A stretch of 64,000 nt of DNA from UTCFX2 sp963726375 (GCA_963726375.1 CAVSCE010000009.1:558001-622000); one strand, 5' to 3'. Counted from the first letter of the stretch, positions 7,699-18,591 are shown. Program-made: numbers and translations. Notes: generated by a model from the sequence alone, not told the origin.

Positions 7699-9375
7699 TT
7701 ATTGAGATCTCGAATTGGCCTTGATTATTTTCAAACGCTTCATGACATCATTTGCCCCTCTTCCAAAATAGTCATGCAAAGATAAGTATTCTGCGAAGAG
7801 CTTATCATAAACAGCACTGTTCTCGGGGATTGGCTTATAAGTGATATCTTTCAACTTTGCCATTTTCTTTGCAGCATCGAATATTGAATCGTAACCACCT
7901 GCATTCTTACCAGCAGCAACAGCTCCAAACATAGCGGATCCCAAAGCCGGGGTCTGGCTTGAGGCAGTAATCTTCATCTCACGACCTGTGACATCAGCAT
8001 AAATTTGCATGAGCAAGCGGTTGCGATCCGGAAGCCCACCGCAAGCGACCAGCTCGTTAACAGGCACTCCATTCTTCTCAAAGGCTTCGACAATTACGCG
8101 AGTGCCGTATGCAGTCGCTTCAATCAAAGCCCGATAAATCTCTTCTGCTTTTGTAGCCAGGGTTGCGCCGATCAACAGTCCTGTCAGATCGACATCGACC
8201 AGCACGCTCCGATTACCATTCCACCAATCGAGAGCCAGCAAACCGCTCTCGCCAGGCTTAAGTAAAGCGGCTTTTTCTTCGAGCAGGGAATGAGTGGAAA
8301 TTCCTCTCTTCCTGGCTTCATCCTCATATGCTGCTGGAATGCAATTTTCGACAAACCAGGCAAAATGATCACCAACGCATGACTGCCCGGCTTCGTATCC
8401 AAACAGTCCGGGGATGATTCCATCTTCCACATATCCACAAATTCCAGGCACTAGCTGCTCACTGTCGCCCAGCACCATGTGGCAAATGCTGGTTCCCATG
8501 ATCATGACCATGCGGCCGACCTCAGTGACTGTTGCTGCCGGAACTGCGACATGTGCATCTACATTCGCTATTGCTACAGCCGTTCCTGGCTTGAGACCAG
8601 TCCAATCAGCAGCCTGCTTCGTCAATTCACCAGCCTTCTGGCCGATCGGAATGATCTGCTTGCTCATCTTTTTCTCGACAACATCAGCCAGGCGAGGGTC
8701 TAAAGCTCGAAAATAATCTTCCTCTGGAAAACCATCCCTTTTTGACCACATGGCTTTATATCCAGCCGTACAAGAGTTGCGGGTCTCAATCCCTGTCAAC
8801 TGCCAGATCACCCAATCTGCAGCCTCGATCAATCGATCTGCAGCTTGATAAATTTCAGGCGCCTCATCCAGAATTTGCAGGGTCTTCGAGAAAAACCATT
8901 CGGAGGAAATTTTCCCCCCGTATCTTTCAAGCCACTCCTGGTTCAAATCTCGAGCAGTTTCATTGATTTTATTTGCCTCTGGCTGGGCTGCATGGTGTTT
9001 CCAGAGCTTTACCCAGGCATGAGGGTTGTTCCGAAGCTCGGGTAAATTGCACAAAGGCGTTCCATCTGATTTCACCGGAAGCATGGTGCAGGCTGTAAAA
9101 TCAATCCCAATCCCGATTACATCGGCAGGGTCCACTCCTCCCATTTTAATTACGGTTGGAACAGCTGTTTTGTATACTTCGATGTAATCATTAGGATCCT
9201 GCAGCGCCCAGTCCGGTCCGAGTTGTACGTTCGTTTGGGGAATTTTTTCGTCAATAACGCCATTTGAATAAGGGTGGACGGATGTGGCGATTTCTTCACC
9301 TGTAGCCACATCCACAAGCAGAGCTCGGCCAGATTCAGTCCCAAAGTCTACACCAATGGAATACTTCTTTGCCAT
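7699..9375 (-). CDS. araB: Ribulokinase (FGGY carbohydrate kinase)
   Basis: A complete 558-residue FGGY kinase. The N-terminal phosphate-binding segment is GVDFGTESGRALLVD, followed by the long AraB-type insertions. The C-terminal FGGY domain has the ACGGLPDRNRLLMQIYAD stretch and then TPALGSAMFGAVAAG. Length and the FGTESGRA start match AraB rather than xylulokinase or glycerol kinase. It phosphorylates L-ribulose (and related ketopentoses) in arabinose catabolism. It is the last gene of a minus-strand cluster with an alcohol dehydrogenase, an M24 protein and a fucose/arabinose-type isomerase. The gap to the upstream gene is about ten bases. The kinase in this setting could act on another ketose, so substrate is inferred. 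Confidence 0.88.
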   Translation of the reverse strand: MAKKYSIGVDFGTESGRALLVDVATGEEIATSVHPYSNGVIDEKIPQTNVQLGPDWALQDPNDYIEVYKTAVPTVIKMGGVDPADVIGIGIDFTACTMLPVKSDGTPLCNLPELRNNPHAWVKLWKHHAAQPEANKINETARDLNQEWLERYGGKISSEWFFSKTLQILDEAPEIYQAADRLIEAADWVIWQLTGIETRNSCTAGYKAMWSKRDGFPEEDYFRALDPRLADVVEKKMSKQIIPIGQKAGELTKQAADWTGLKPGTAVAIANVDAHVAVPAATVTEVGRMVMIMGTSICHMVLGDSEQLVPGICGYVEDGIIPGLFGYEAGQSCVGDHFAWFVENCIPAAYEDEARKRGISTHSLLEEKAALLKPGESGLLALDWWNGNRSVLVDVDLTGLLIGATLATKAEEIYRALIEATAYGTRVIVEAFEKNGVPVNELVACGGLPDRNRLLMQIYADVTGREMKITASSQTPALGSAMFGAVAAGKNAGGYDSIFDAAKKMAKLKDITYKPIPENSAVYDKLFAEYLSLHDYFGRGANDVMKRLKIIKANSRSQ

Positions 9376-9384
9376 ATTATTCTC

Positions 9385-10394
9385 CTAATCATTTGAATGC
9401 GGTTCGATTATGACTTTTAATCCATCGCGCTTTGCGGCTATTTCAAATGCCTTTTCAACCATATTCAAAGGAAACCTGTGGGTGACCAATGTTCGAACAT
9501 CAATCAGCCCATCTTCTACCAACCGAATCGCACGAGGATAAGTATTATTCATTCTGCGACACAAAATGATCTGAAGTCCCTTTCTGCGTGCAGTCGAGGC
9601 GCAAAATGCTATTTGATCTTTGGCTGGTATCCCCACAATAACAACAGTCCCTCCTGGTCTGGCAGCAGCAACTGCACTCTCAACTGCCTCCGGCTCACCA
9701 GCCGTCTCAAAAACAATATCTAATCCTCGATTCCCAATTTGTTGATTTAGCTGATTAGGATGTCCATCTTGATCAACAAGCAGCTGAAGATCTGACCCAA
9801 GCGATTGGGCTTTCTTCAGTCGATGTTCTAAACGGTCAGAAGCCGCTATCATTCTGGGACGTCTCAATTTCAGAAGCTGTATCAACAACAGGCCGATGGG
9901 TCCACATCCAAAAACTCCCAGCTGCATTCTTGGATGCATTTGTACCAGGTCATGGGCATAGATCGCCACTCCAAGCGGCTCGAGCATCGCGCCATCTATT
10001 GCATTAAAATCCTTCGGCAGCCGAAATATTTTATTAACCGGCCAGCAAATATATTCCCTTAGCGCACCATCCATTTGACCATGACCCGCAAATTTTACTT
10101 CCGGACACAGGTTGTGATTTCCTTCACGACAGGATTCGCATTTTCCACACGGAACAGCTGGATCTAATGCAACAAGCTGCCCGCTTGTGGTGTCAAAAGC
10201 TGAACATTCATGACCTAATACAAGTGGTTTTGTTAAGACAGAATCCCCGATTGCCGTGTCAATCATCCAGTGGATGTCCGATCCGCAGATGCCAACAGCT
10301 TCAACTCTTAAAGAGCTTCTCCTTTACCAGGAGATGGGCGCTCCTCTTCATGGATTCTAAAATCATTCCTGCCGTGCAAACGCACTGATTTCAT
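9385..10394 (-). pseudogene. Zinc-dependent medium-chain alcohol/sorbitol dehydrogenase, one frameshift
   Basis: The main frame (9385-10266) has GHECSA, the structural-zinc loop CGKCESCREGNHNLC, and a Rossmann motif GVFGCGPIGLLLIQL. The N-terminal part lies in another frame from ATG 10394 and ends in CGSDIHW. One missing base in the T run near 10309-10313 (GCTCTTTAAGAG) breaks it. Repaired, the protein is about 336 residues, the usual size of threonine/sorbitol dehydrogenase-like enzymes that oxidise polyols or sugar alcohols with NAD. The start overlaps the stop of the upstream M24 gene (ATGA at 10391-10394), which supports translational coupling within the sugar cluster. The specific substrate is unknown. 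Confidence 0.8.
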
Positions 10395-11483
10395 GTTACT
10401 TCAAGAATTGCCGGTCTTTTTATTTTCTGCCCAACGTACTCAATTGAAATCATCGGCCAATCAGGAATTTGCGTAATTACCTCGTTCTCATTTTCGCCTA
10501 CCAGGATTGTATCCTCTGATTTTGTCCCTCTAATCGATGGATTCCAGGCATAAGCCTGTCCAGTCGATATCATATCCTCACTACCCGGAACAGCGAGATA
10601 TTCACGCGGCTCGTAACCTGCCGGTCCACCCTGATGATGATCCATCCATTCATCGGCAAAACCAGTCTGTGAATACTCGTTGCGGGCTGTTTCAATTACA
10701 TCTCCCAGGCTGCTTCCTGGGCGGGTTTGCAGGATCATTCCAGCGTCGACCCTTGCAACTGCATGAGATTTTCTAAGAAGTTCTTCCGGCAGGTGTCCAA
10801 AGTAAACCAGCCGGGTAATTGAGCAAACCAGACCCTTGTACCTCCCGCACATCACCAGCATCCCATATTTTTCGAGCCGCTTTGAAGTTGGGAGCGGGTG
10901 ACGATAAGAGAATATGCGGTCATCTGTCGCAATAAGGTTGACGATTGGTTGAACTTCGCGGCTTAATGCGCCGCCAGCGACGAGCGCAGCAATCTGGTAT
11001 TCGCTCATTCCCGGAGTGACCAATCGGATTGCAGAATTCATCGTTTCTGCGCAAAGATTTCCTAAGGTGCGGAAACGGTGGATTTCTTCAGGGGTCAGTA
11101 AAGTCCTCATCCTGGAAATTTCAACGGAAAGATCCAATCCGTCCAAGATGGGTCCATCACAACCTATTCTATTTCCACCTGCGAGGGAGGCCAGATTTGC
11201 AGGATTTCCATGCCATTGTCTGATTTGGATCTTCCAGCCCTGATCCTCGAGCTTTTCTTCCCCCTTCAAGCGCGTGGATTCGATATTGTCAGTCAGAACA
11301 AAACGACCAGTCCGAGTGATCAGCAATGATGCAGCACCATCTGTTGAGGCGGAATTCACAAAAGACGCCGCTCCGCATGTCGCCCAGGCGAAGCTGCTCA
11401 CTCTTTCTTAACAACAAACCGTCCAGACGATGTTTATCGAGAAGGGATCGAATCCGTTCCAGCTTGGTTTCTATTTCAACCAT
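10391..11483 (-). pseudogene. M24 (creatinase/Xaa-Pro peptidase fold) family protein, one frameshift
   Basis: The frames 11483 to about 11400 (MVEIETKLERIRSLLDKHRLDG) and 11401-10391 join into a protein of about 363 residues with the two-domain M24 layout. It keeps the HHQGGPAGYEPREYL block and a late SIEYVGQ segment. The first metal-ligand region reads YKGLVCSITRLVYFG, where peptidases usually carry two Asp ligands, so the dinuclear metal site looks incomplete. Some M24 proteins in sugar operons also lack peptidase ligands. The break is a one- or two-base indel near AGAAAGAG at about 11405. It lies between the isomerase and dehydrogenase genes with tight spacing. Its job in sugar catabolism is not evident. 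Confidence 0.7.
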
Positions 11484-11507
11484 TGCAGCCTCTAATTTTC
11501 TGAGCTA

Positions 11508-12954
11508 TTAACTCATGTGATTATAAACATTCCACCCAAAGTATTTTGTGAAAGACTTATCTAAGATTGATGAGATTTTGGATGGGTTAATCGCGACGTG
11601 ATGCTCAAATCCATTGTTGCAAATATAAGCAAGGAGCTTCTGCAAGTTCGGGATTTTGACAACTCCGTAACCACCAAATGTTTTCAAGGGGTCGTTAGTT
11701 AACTCTCCCTCACCGATATATGCAGAAATTTTCCCATTGAAATCATCTGTGGATACCCTGCAGTATGAAAAGGGCATCGCTTTAACCCTTCCTACGATGG
11801 TTCCGTAAGTGCTGTCTTTTCCAACTGTGCCTGCGATAATCGCCTGGTAATCCATGGTAGGGATATCTTCGGCAGAGATCGTTTCATCGACAAAAATATC
11901 CTTTGGAAGATTCGAACAATGGAAGACAACCCCCATATCAGGTTCATTGGCATAGTTATTGTTCCAATCGACCAGTGCACTAGGTTTCCCAGAAGCTAAA
12001 ACCATGGCATACATACCTACTACTCCTGCAATATCTGTCTCACAGGCAGAAGGCATTAATCCGTTTGACATCATGCTCATTAGCGTGCAAGGTACCACTC
12101 CATAAAATTCTTCCATGGCTGTCCAGCACTGCAGGGCGCTTGCATCGAGGTTATTCTCTTCCATCCATGCATCAATGACAGCACCCAGGCGCGCCATACG
12201 GTCCAAGGCTGCCTTGGGAATACCAGTGGTTTTCACATAGGACAGCATTTCCTCCTTTTTTGCTTGAAACCTGGGATCTTCATCTTTTATTCGAATTGCT
12301 TTTCCGAACATTTCTGAAAGATCGATCGTTGTCGTTGAAATCCCACTCCGTTCCAGCAGTTTCTCGCTATAACGTACGGTGTTGAAATTGGTCGGCCGTG
12401 CTCCAATCGCACCCAACCTTGCCCTTCGAAGACCTTTTACAACCCTACAAATGCCCACAAAACGATTTAAATCGGCGAGAAAACTTTCACTTTCTGGATC
12501 TATCGTGTGCATTGTTGTAAGCGTAAAACGTATGCCATATTGTGTGAGGTTGTTACAGCATGACATTTTTCCACAGAATGAATCTCGCCTGTCGGCAATC
12601 GTCATCTTTGACATATCATCAGGAAACGCATGGATAAGCACAGGAACATTTAAATCCGCCCATCGAAGTGCATTTGCCACCGCACGCTCATCACCAAAAT
12701 TGGGTAGTGTAACCAACACGCCATCGATTTCATCTTTATGCAGCTTAAAAAGATCCGCACATTTCTGCGAATCCGAGATCGAACTCAATACTTCCGTTAA
12801 GCGTATCATTTGGAGTTAATGCAATCGCTGTGATCCCCTGGCTTTCAAGAACTTTTAAAATCGTTTTTCGACCACTGTCACAAAGATGGTTGGGGAAAAA
12901 TCCGCGATTCCCAACAATAACACCGAGTACAGGTTTCTTTTCAAGAATGTTCAT
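11508..12954 (-). pseudogene. L-fucose/L-arabinose isomerase family protein, one frameshift
   Basis: From ATG 12954 the protein starts MNILEKKPVLGVIVGNRGFF and continues after a one-base break near 12790-12800 into a 433-residue frame ending at 11508. The core contains GAIGARPTNFNTVRYSE, GLMPSACETDIAGVVGMYAM and WNNNYANEPDMGVVFHCSN, all typical of the fucose isomerase-like fold with its Mn-binding Glu and Asp. Members interconvert aldoses and ketoses (L-fucose/D-arabinose or L-arabinose). With the ribulokinase downstream it gives an isomerase-kinase pair. It is the first gene of the cluster, with a 337-base untranslated region upstream. Confidence 0.8.
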
Positions 12955-13181
12955 TTTCTACTCCATTTCTAGATTGAATAATATCAACTTGCATTTTTAC
13001 CTGAATATTTTACATTCAATTTTTAATATTTTACTAAGGCTGACTACTTATTTGTCTGTTCCAATCCCAAGATCGACTGAAAAGAGCAGATTACATAAGA
13101 TTGATTTGGCGATCGCAAACAAGATATAATTTGATATACCAGGTCAAAATGTTATTAAGACGCGAAAATTTTATATGTTAT

Positions 13182-13195
13182 CGTGTCCGGGAACG
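13182..13195. promoter_or_regulatory. Possible LacI-type operator in the 12955-13291 intergenic region
   Basis: The 337 bases upstream of the isomerase gene are AT-rich with no gene. Within them CGTGTCCGGGAACG has symmetric CGT...CCGG...ACG with two mismatched positions per arm, like LacI/GalR-family operators. Two GTTATC direct repeats flank it. It lies about 230 bases upstream of the isomerase start. I could not find a convincing promoter paired with it, so this is tentative. Confidence 0.25.
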
Positions 13196-13291
13196 TTATC
13201 ATTCTATCATGATATTAAACGCATCACTAGAGAACCAGGAGATGTATTTATTCCCCAGAAATTGAACAAAACCTCCAGTTGAAATTTCTTA

Positions 13292-13639
13292 TCAATCTTT
13301 AGGAATACCGATTTCAATCATACCGGCATTGGTTCTTACCGGATAAGCTGGAATATCCACAAATGCTGGCAAGGAAAGTGCTTTTCCATCCCTGATATCG
13401 AACCTGGCCCCATGTCTCGGACACACAATCTCGAACCCTTCAATCTCACCTTCACCAACCGGACCATCGTCATGGCTGCAGATATCTTCTATAGCGAAGA
13501 ATTTACCAGCAATCTCGAACAGGACAAGCGAAATGTTATCGATCTCAAAAAATAATCTTTCACCTGGCGTAAAATTATCCTGTTGAACAACTGGAATAAA
13601 TTCAAGATTTCCAGAGTCCCGCATTGAATAATTAAACAC
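13292..13639 (-). CDS. Rieske-type [2Fe-2S] ferredoxin
   Basis: A 115-residue protein with both Rieske cluster loops: CSHDDGPVG near residue 54 and CPRHGARFD near residue 74, giving the C-x-H...C-x-x-H ligand set. It resembles soluble non-heme oxygenase ferredoxins that often close SUF operons in Chloroflexota and Gram-positive bacteria. It probably transfers electrons or assists Fe-S assembly. The start is GTG 13639 with GAGAG upstream; an ATG five codons later is possible. It is the last gene of the minus-strand suf operon, 26 bases after sufU. Confidence 0.85.
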   Translation of the reverse strand: MFNYSMRDSGNLEFIPVVQQDNFTPGERLFFEIDNISLVLFEIAGKFFAIEDICSHDDGPVGEGEIEGFEIVCPRHGARFDIRDGKALSLPAFVDIPAYPVRTNAGMIEIGIPKD

Positions 13640-13665
13640 GTTAATCTCTCGTCACTTAATTGAAC

Positions 13666-14061
13666 TCAGTCAACTAAATCGTCGCTGGCTTCTCCCAAAC
13701 CATAAACCCCAGCCTTCAAGACTTTCAGCGACAACAATGCGCATTTCAGACGAACTGGACCCAACTCCAGGCCTAATAATTCCAGTAGATCTTCTTTTGA
13801 AAATTGTTTTACTTCTTCGACCGATTTATTTATGACAGAATCTAACAATAGATCCGCAGATGCCTGCGAAATCGCACATCCATGTCCTTCAAAGACAGCC
13901 TCGTTGATCCGATTACTCGAGTCTACTCGCAGTTCGATTCGAATGTGATCCCCACAAAGCGGATTATCGTCTTCGAAGGCAATGTCGTGCGGGACAAGGT
14001 TTCCGCGATGTTGAGGATTTTTATAACGATCAATTATTATTTCTCGATAAAGGTCATCCAT
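13666..14061 (-). CDS. sufU: SufU Fe-S scaffold / sulfur-transfer protein
   Basis: A 131-residue IscU-like protein of the SufU type. It has the zinc/cluster ligands in NPLCGDHIRIEL, then EGHGCAISQASADLL, and the late RLKCALLSLKVL Cys. SufU has an insertion between the second and third Cys, which is visible here (DSVINKSVEEVKQFSKEDLL). It accepts sulfur from SufS for Fe-S assembly. I chose ATG 14061 (MDDLYREIIIDRY, the usual family start). A GTG at 14094 would overlap sufS by 20 bases. Confidence 0.92.
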   Translation of the reverse strand: MDDLYREIIIDRYKNPQHRGNLVPHDIAFEDDNPLCGDHIRIELRVDSSNRINEAVFEGHGCAISQASADLLLDSVINKSVEEVKQFSKEDLLELLGLELGPVRLKCALLSLKVLKAGVYGLGEASDDLVD

Positions 14062-14074
14062 AGAAATTACTTTC

Positions 14075-15325
14075 TTATAATCTAAAGAATTCACGAACCT
14101 TGTACAGTGATTCGGCTAGATGATCGACTTCTTCTTTTGTGGAATAAAGATAAAAACTAGCCCTGGCAGTTGCGGGTAATCCATATTTCTCATGAAGGGG
14201 CATCGCACAGTGGTGTCCTGCGCGAATTGCGATCCCAGATCGATCTAATATTTGAGAGATATCATGAGGATGAATCCCAGAAAGCGTAAAAGAGACTACA
14301 CCGCCGCGGTACTCGGCTTTTGGACCAATGACTTGAACGCCTGGGATTTCTTCAAGCCGTTCCATCGCATAAGCCACAATCCATTTTTCATGGTCAGCAA
14401 TCGCTTGCATGCCAATCGTATTCAAGTAATCAATTGCAGCATTGAAACCAATTCCTTCAGCAATTGCTGGCGTTCCAGCTTCGAATTTATGAGGCAGCTC
14501 GTTTGGTGCGAATGACCTCAAATGGACGCGTTTGATCATATCTCCACCACCTAAGAATGGTGGCATCGCGTCCAGCATCTCTCTCTTCCCGAATAATACT
14601 CCTATCCCGGTCGGTCCGCACATCTTATGAGCGGAGAAAGCTATAAAATCTGCATCCAGTTCTTTGACGTCGACCGGTAAATGCGGTACTGATTGTGCTG
14701 CATCGACTAGCGCTACAGCTCCAGCCTGATGAGCCAGGTGAATAATCTCCCTGGCTGGATTAATCGTCCCGAGGACATTGGACATATGGGTAAATGCTAC
14801 AAGTTTTGGTTTAAGCTCAAGTAATTTGGCATATTGGTCGATATCCAGCAGACCATCTTCGCCGACAGGGATGAATTCCAAACGAAGATCTATCTCCGTT
14901 GCAAGGATATGCCATGGTACTAAATTGGAATGGTGTTCCATTTCAGTGAGTATGACGACATCGCCTGTCTTGAGAAATTTTCTCCCCCACGAATAAGCCA
15001 CAAGATTTATTGATTCTGTTGTATTCCTGGTAAAGATCACCTCCCTCGATGAGGCGGCATTGATAAAACTCGCAACTTTTTTTCTTGCCAACTCGTAACC
15101 TGCAGTCGATTCCTCAGCAAGCACATGAATCCCCCGATGGATATTTGCATTGGACTCTCTGTAAAAATGATCCATGGAATCGATCACAATCTGGGGTTTT
15201 TGGCTCGTAGCTGTTGAGTCCAGATAGACCAGTTTAATTCCGGGGTGGACATCACGATTTAAGATTGGAAAATCCGAGCGAATACGATTTATATCAAAGA
15301 ATTGTTCTGGTTTGTGATCCATCAT
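14075..15325 (-). CDS. sufS: Cysteine desulfurase SufS
   Basis: A complete 416-residue group II PLP cysteine desulfurase. Visible motifs are YLDSTATSQKP near the N-terminus, TEMEHHSNLVPW, VDAAQSVPHLPVDV, the PLP-lysine in FIAFSAHKMCGPTG, and the catalytic Cys in RAGHHCAMPLH near residue 361. It releases sulfur from L-cysteine as a persulfide and passes it to SufU. A Met doublet makes 15325 or 15322 equally good starts. The gene is intact, unlike the neighbouring sufB, sufC and sufD. Confidence 0.95.
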   Translation of the reverse strand: MMDHKPEQFFDINRIRSDFPILNRDVHPGIKLVYLDSTATSQKPQIVIDSMDHFYRESNANIHRGIHVLAEESTAGYELARKKVASFINAASSREVIFTRNTTESINLVAYSWGRKFLKTGDVVILTEMEHHSNLVPWHILATEIDLRLEFIPVGEDGLLDIDQYAKLLELKPKLVAFTHMSNVLGTINPAREIIHLAHQAGAVALVDAAQSVPHLPVDVKELDADFIAFSAHKMCGPTGIGVLFGKREMLDAMPPFLGGGDMIKRVHLRSFAPNELPHKFEAGTPAIAEGIGFNAAIDYLNTIGMQAIADHEKWIVAYAMERLEEIPGVQVIGPKAEYRGGVVSFTLSGIHPHDISQILDRSGIAIRAGHHCAMPLHEKYGLPATARASFYLYSTKEEVDHLAESLYKVREFFRL

Positions 15326-15368
15326 GATTGTTTATTTCGCCGAATTAACTTTTATATGAAATCCAACA

Positions 15369-15713
15369 TTATTCTTCGTCTTCCGTCTCGGAAGAAGCAG
15401 GTGGTTGAACTACACGACCACCTGTTGGTCGTTTCCGTCTGCGGCGAAGCGGTTTTCGGAGATTATTTGAACCTTTAGGACACCAAAGCACATGATCTGG
15501 GACCATCCAACCGTCGGTCAAGTAGACATTATCTTGAAACTGGACAGCAATCAATTTCATATCCACCTGGACGATAGTCCCGACAAGCCAATCCCGAATT
15601 CGCTCGCCTTGTCTGTCGTGATCGCAAAAGACCTCGATCAAATCACCCACTCGAAAATTTTCATCTCGATCGGGAGCTGTGGAAAAATATAGACTAGACA
15701 AATTATCCTCCAA
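15369..15713 (-). CDS. Conserved hypothetical protein inside the suf operon
   Basis: A 114-residue soluble protein with no recognised family. The N-terminal half looks like a small beta-barrel (FRVGDLIEVFCDHD, then WLVGTIVQVDMKLIAVQFQDNVYL), reminiscent of SH3/Tudor-like folds. The C-terminus is highly basic (LRKPLRRRRKRP) and then acidic. It lies between sufD and sufS on the same strand with short gaps, so it is probably co-expressed with the Fe-S machinery. The basic tail suggests nucleic-acid binding, which is only an inference. Confidence 0.7.
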   Translation of the reverse strand: MEDNLSSLYFSTAPDRDENFRVGDLIEVFCDHDRQGERIRDWLVGTIVQVDMKLIAVQFQDNVYLTDGWMVPDHVLWCPKGSNNLRKPLRRRRKRPTGGRVVQPPASSETEDEE

Positions 15714-15745
15714 AATGATTCCGAAAAGTATTCATCATAATATAA

Positions 15746-17106
15746 TTATCCCATTTTCTCTTCGATGGCGTTTTGAAATCGAGAGCGCACTCCTTCGAAT
15801 GGGATGCGCTGCATGATGGGATCAAAAAATCCTTCCACGATCAAGCGTTCTGCGTCACTATACGAGATGCCCCGACTGCGAGCGTAGAATATCTGATCCT
15901 GATCAATTTTTCCAACCGTAGCCCCGTGCGTGCAGCGCACATCATCAGCCAGAATCTCCAATCCAGGAATGGAATCCGCACGGGCTTCTCGGCTCAGCAC
16001 AAGATTTCGATTTGCCTGATATCCATCTGTCTTCTGGGCGCCAGGTGCAACGTAAATCATCCCCTGCCAGACCGATCGACTTTTATCTCGGAGCGCACCT
16101 TTAAAAAGCAGGTCACTCGTTGTATTTTTCGCCAGATGGTTTTGTTGGGTATCGTGATCAAAATGCTGGCTACCGCTCGAAAAATAAAATCCTGACATCC
16201 GACCAGTAGCTCCCTGGCCTATAAGCTCGATTTCGGAAAAGTTCTTTGTGAGGTGGCTCCCAATGGCTCCAAAAATCCAATCCAAATTCCCGTCTTTCTC
16301 CACCCTAACCCTCTCATGGCTGAAATTCCAGACATGTTCACCCCAAGATTGGAGCTCTACAAAACGTAAATTAGCCCGCTCTCCAACATGAATTTCTAAA
16401 ACCCCGGCGTGCATTGTATGCCCATTCGGCTCGGTTTGAGATGCTGTCTCATGAACATAAGTCAAGGAAGAATCATCGTCTAACCAGACAAGGATATGGC
16501 TCAAGTATGCCAGATTTATCCCAGGACCCCAAAGCATGCTGTGCAAAGGCAACTCGAGGTGGAGGTTTTTCGGAACATAAATCAGTAAGCCCAGATCGGC
16601 ATATGCACTCGCCAAAGCAGCGAACTTACCTTCAGATGGCTGGACTATTTTTCCAGAATTTTTTCTAGAATCTGTGGATGTTCGCTTTGTGCTGTCTTAA
16701 TATCTGTAAAGATAACCCCTTTTTGGGCCAAAATTGGATCCAAATCAATCCTTGTTTGATTAGCCGTTAGGATAATCTGACCACCATGCTTGTTTCCTGT
16801 TAAGGGTTCAAGTAACGCTTTTGGAGGTTCGGAGAGCTGCGCTTTGCTCCGATCAAGCTCAATTGGTAGAATAAATTTTTCTACAGGTAATCCTCGCAGG
16901 TCTGTCCTGCGCCAGGGTTCGTCGTTCACTGTGGGCATTCGGAGCTCATTGTACGTAGAAAACGCATTGTTGCGGAAATCTCTAATAAAATCAGGAGTTC
17001 CAGTACTATAAGCAGTGCCTGGCGGCAGCCTGTCAACAAACGCAAATTCCTTGCGTTCTGCACTTCCTCTTTGACCAGATCTTGATATGACGACTCGTTC
17101 TTTCAT
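15746..17106 (-). pseudogene. sufD: SufD, one frameshift
   Basis: The N-terminal part (17106-16645) has the SufD start with NELRMPTVNDEPWRRTDLRG, and the C-terminal part (16615-15746) has the beta-helix core. The latter includes SHILVWLDDDSSLTYVHE, SGFYFSSGSQHFDHDTQQNH, HGATVGKIDQDQIFYARSRG and ends QNAIEEKMG. The two join near 16640 with a small indel at ILEKILEK to EGKFAALASAYAD. The repaired protein is about 453 residues. SufD partners SufB and SufC in the Fe-S scaffold complex. The position after sufB and conservation on both sides suggest that the break is a sequence error. Confidence 0.85.
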
Positions 17107-17119
17107 CTTTCCTAGGCCT

Positions 17120-18525
17120 CTATCCGACCGATCCTTCCATTTGGAGCTGAATCAACCGGTTCATTTCAATAGCATACTCCATCGGGAGTTCTTTCACGAG
17201 AGGTTCGATAAATCCGGACACAACCATGGTGGTTGCTTCTTCCTCACTCAACCCCGACTCATCAAATAAAATAGCTGCTCTTCACCAACCTTGGAGACCG
17301 AAGCTTCATGTCCAACAGAAACATCCTCTTCATCAATTTCAATGTATGGGTAGGTATCTGATCGAGCTTTCTCATCTAAAAGCAGTGCATCGCAAACTAC
17401 ATTCGACTTGACATCGAATGCACCTTGATGAACCTTCAATAAACCTCTGTAAGAAGCCCTACCACTCCCTTTGCTAATTGATTTTGAAGTGATCTTGCTG
17501 CTGGTATGCGGCGCAAAATGGATTGCTTTACCCCCGGCATCTTGATGCTGTCCGGGTCCTGCAAACGCCATCGACAATATTTCGCCATGTGCTTTCGGAC
17601 CCAGCAAATACGTGGAGGGTATTTCATCGTCAATTTGGATCCCAGATTTGCATCTACCCATTCCATGGTCGCGCCTTCATAAACCAAAGCACGCTGGGTG
17701 ACAAGATTATACACATTCGTTGACCAGTTCTGAATTGTTGTATATCGGACACGCGCATGAGGTCTTCACAATGATTTCAATCACACCAGAATGAAGAGAA
17801 TCGGTCGTATATGTTGGTGCCGTGCATCCTTCAACATAGTGAACCTGCGATCCCTCATCAGCGATGATCAGTGTGCGCTCGAATTGACCAATATTCGCGA
17901 TATTCAGACGAAAATATGCCTGTAGTGGAAGGTCAACCTTGATTCCCTTCGGAATATAGATAAATGAGCCACCGGACCACACGGCTCTGTTCAAGGCGGC
18001 AAATTTATTATCCTCTATTGGAATTACAGTGCCAAAATATTGCCTGAAGAGGTCTGGATGCTTGCGAAGTCCGTCTTCGATGCTTAAGAATATCACACCT
18101 AATTTTTCAAGGTGATCTTGCACCTTGTGGTAGACCATTTCGGACTCGTATTGAGCTCCGACTCCGGCCAGGAATTTTCGTTCTGCTTCAGGAATACCCA
18201 ACTTATCGAAAGTATTCTTGATCGTTTCTGGTACATCATCCCACGATTGGCTTTCAGAATCTGATGGTTTCACATAATAATAAATATCATCCAGATTCAG
18301 GTTACTGAGATCCCCTCCCCAGACTGGTATCGGACGTTTTTGGAAATGATCAAGAGCTTTTAATCGAAAATCGAGCATCCATTCGGGTTCACCCTTCATT
18401 GAAGAAATCTGCTCGACGATTTTTCGATCCAACCCCTTGCGGCTCTTGAAGACATAGGTGTCGGGGTCATTAAAACCATACTTATAATCACCAATATCCT
18501 CTAAAATCCGGGAATCGCTTGACAT
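17120..18525 (-). pseudogene. sufB: SufB, at least three frameshifts
   Basis: The frame 18525-17707 gives MSSDSRILEDIGDYKYGF, KPIPVWGGDLS-like text and KVDLPLQAYFRLN. Other frames continue YNLVTQRALVYEGATMEWVD, SKGSGRASYRGLLKVH and DEEDVSVGHEASVSKVGEE. After another shift near 17252 the protein runs to TAG at 17120-17122 (EIDEE...GLSEEEATTMVVSG). Breaks lie near 17715, 17640-17660 and 17252. The repaired length, about 468 residues, is normal for SufB, the scaffold subunit that assembles the cluster with SufC and SufD. All expected blocks are present in order with no deletion. Confidence 0.88.
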
Positions 18526-18591
18526 TCTTACCTCCACACAAACCCCATCCCTAGATAACAACGGGTGATTATCAGGATGGGGGCGATAAGT

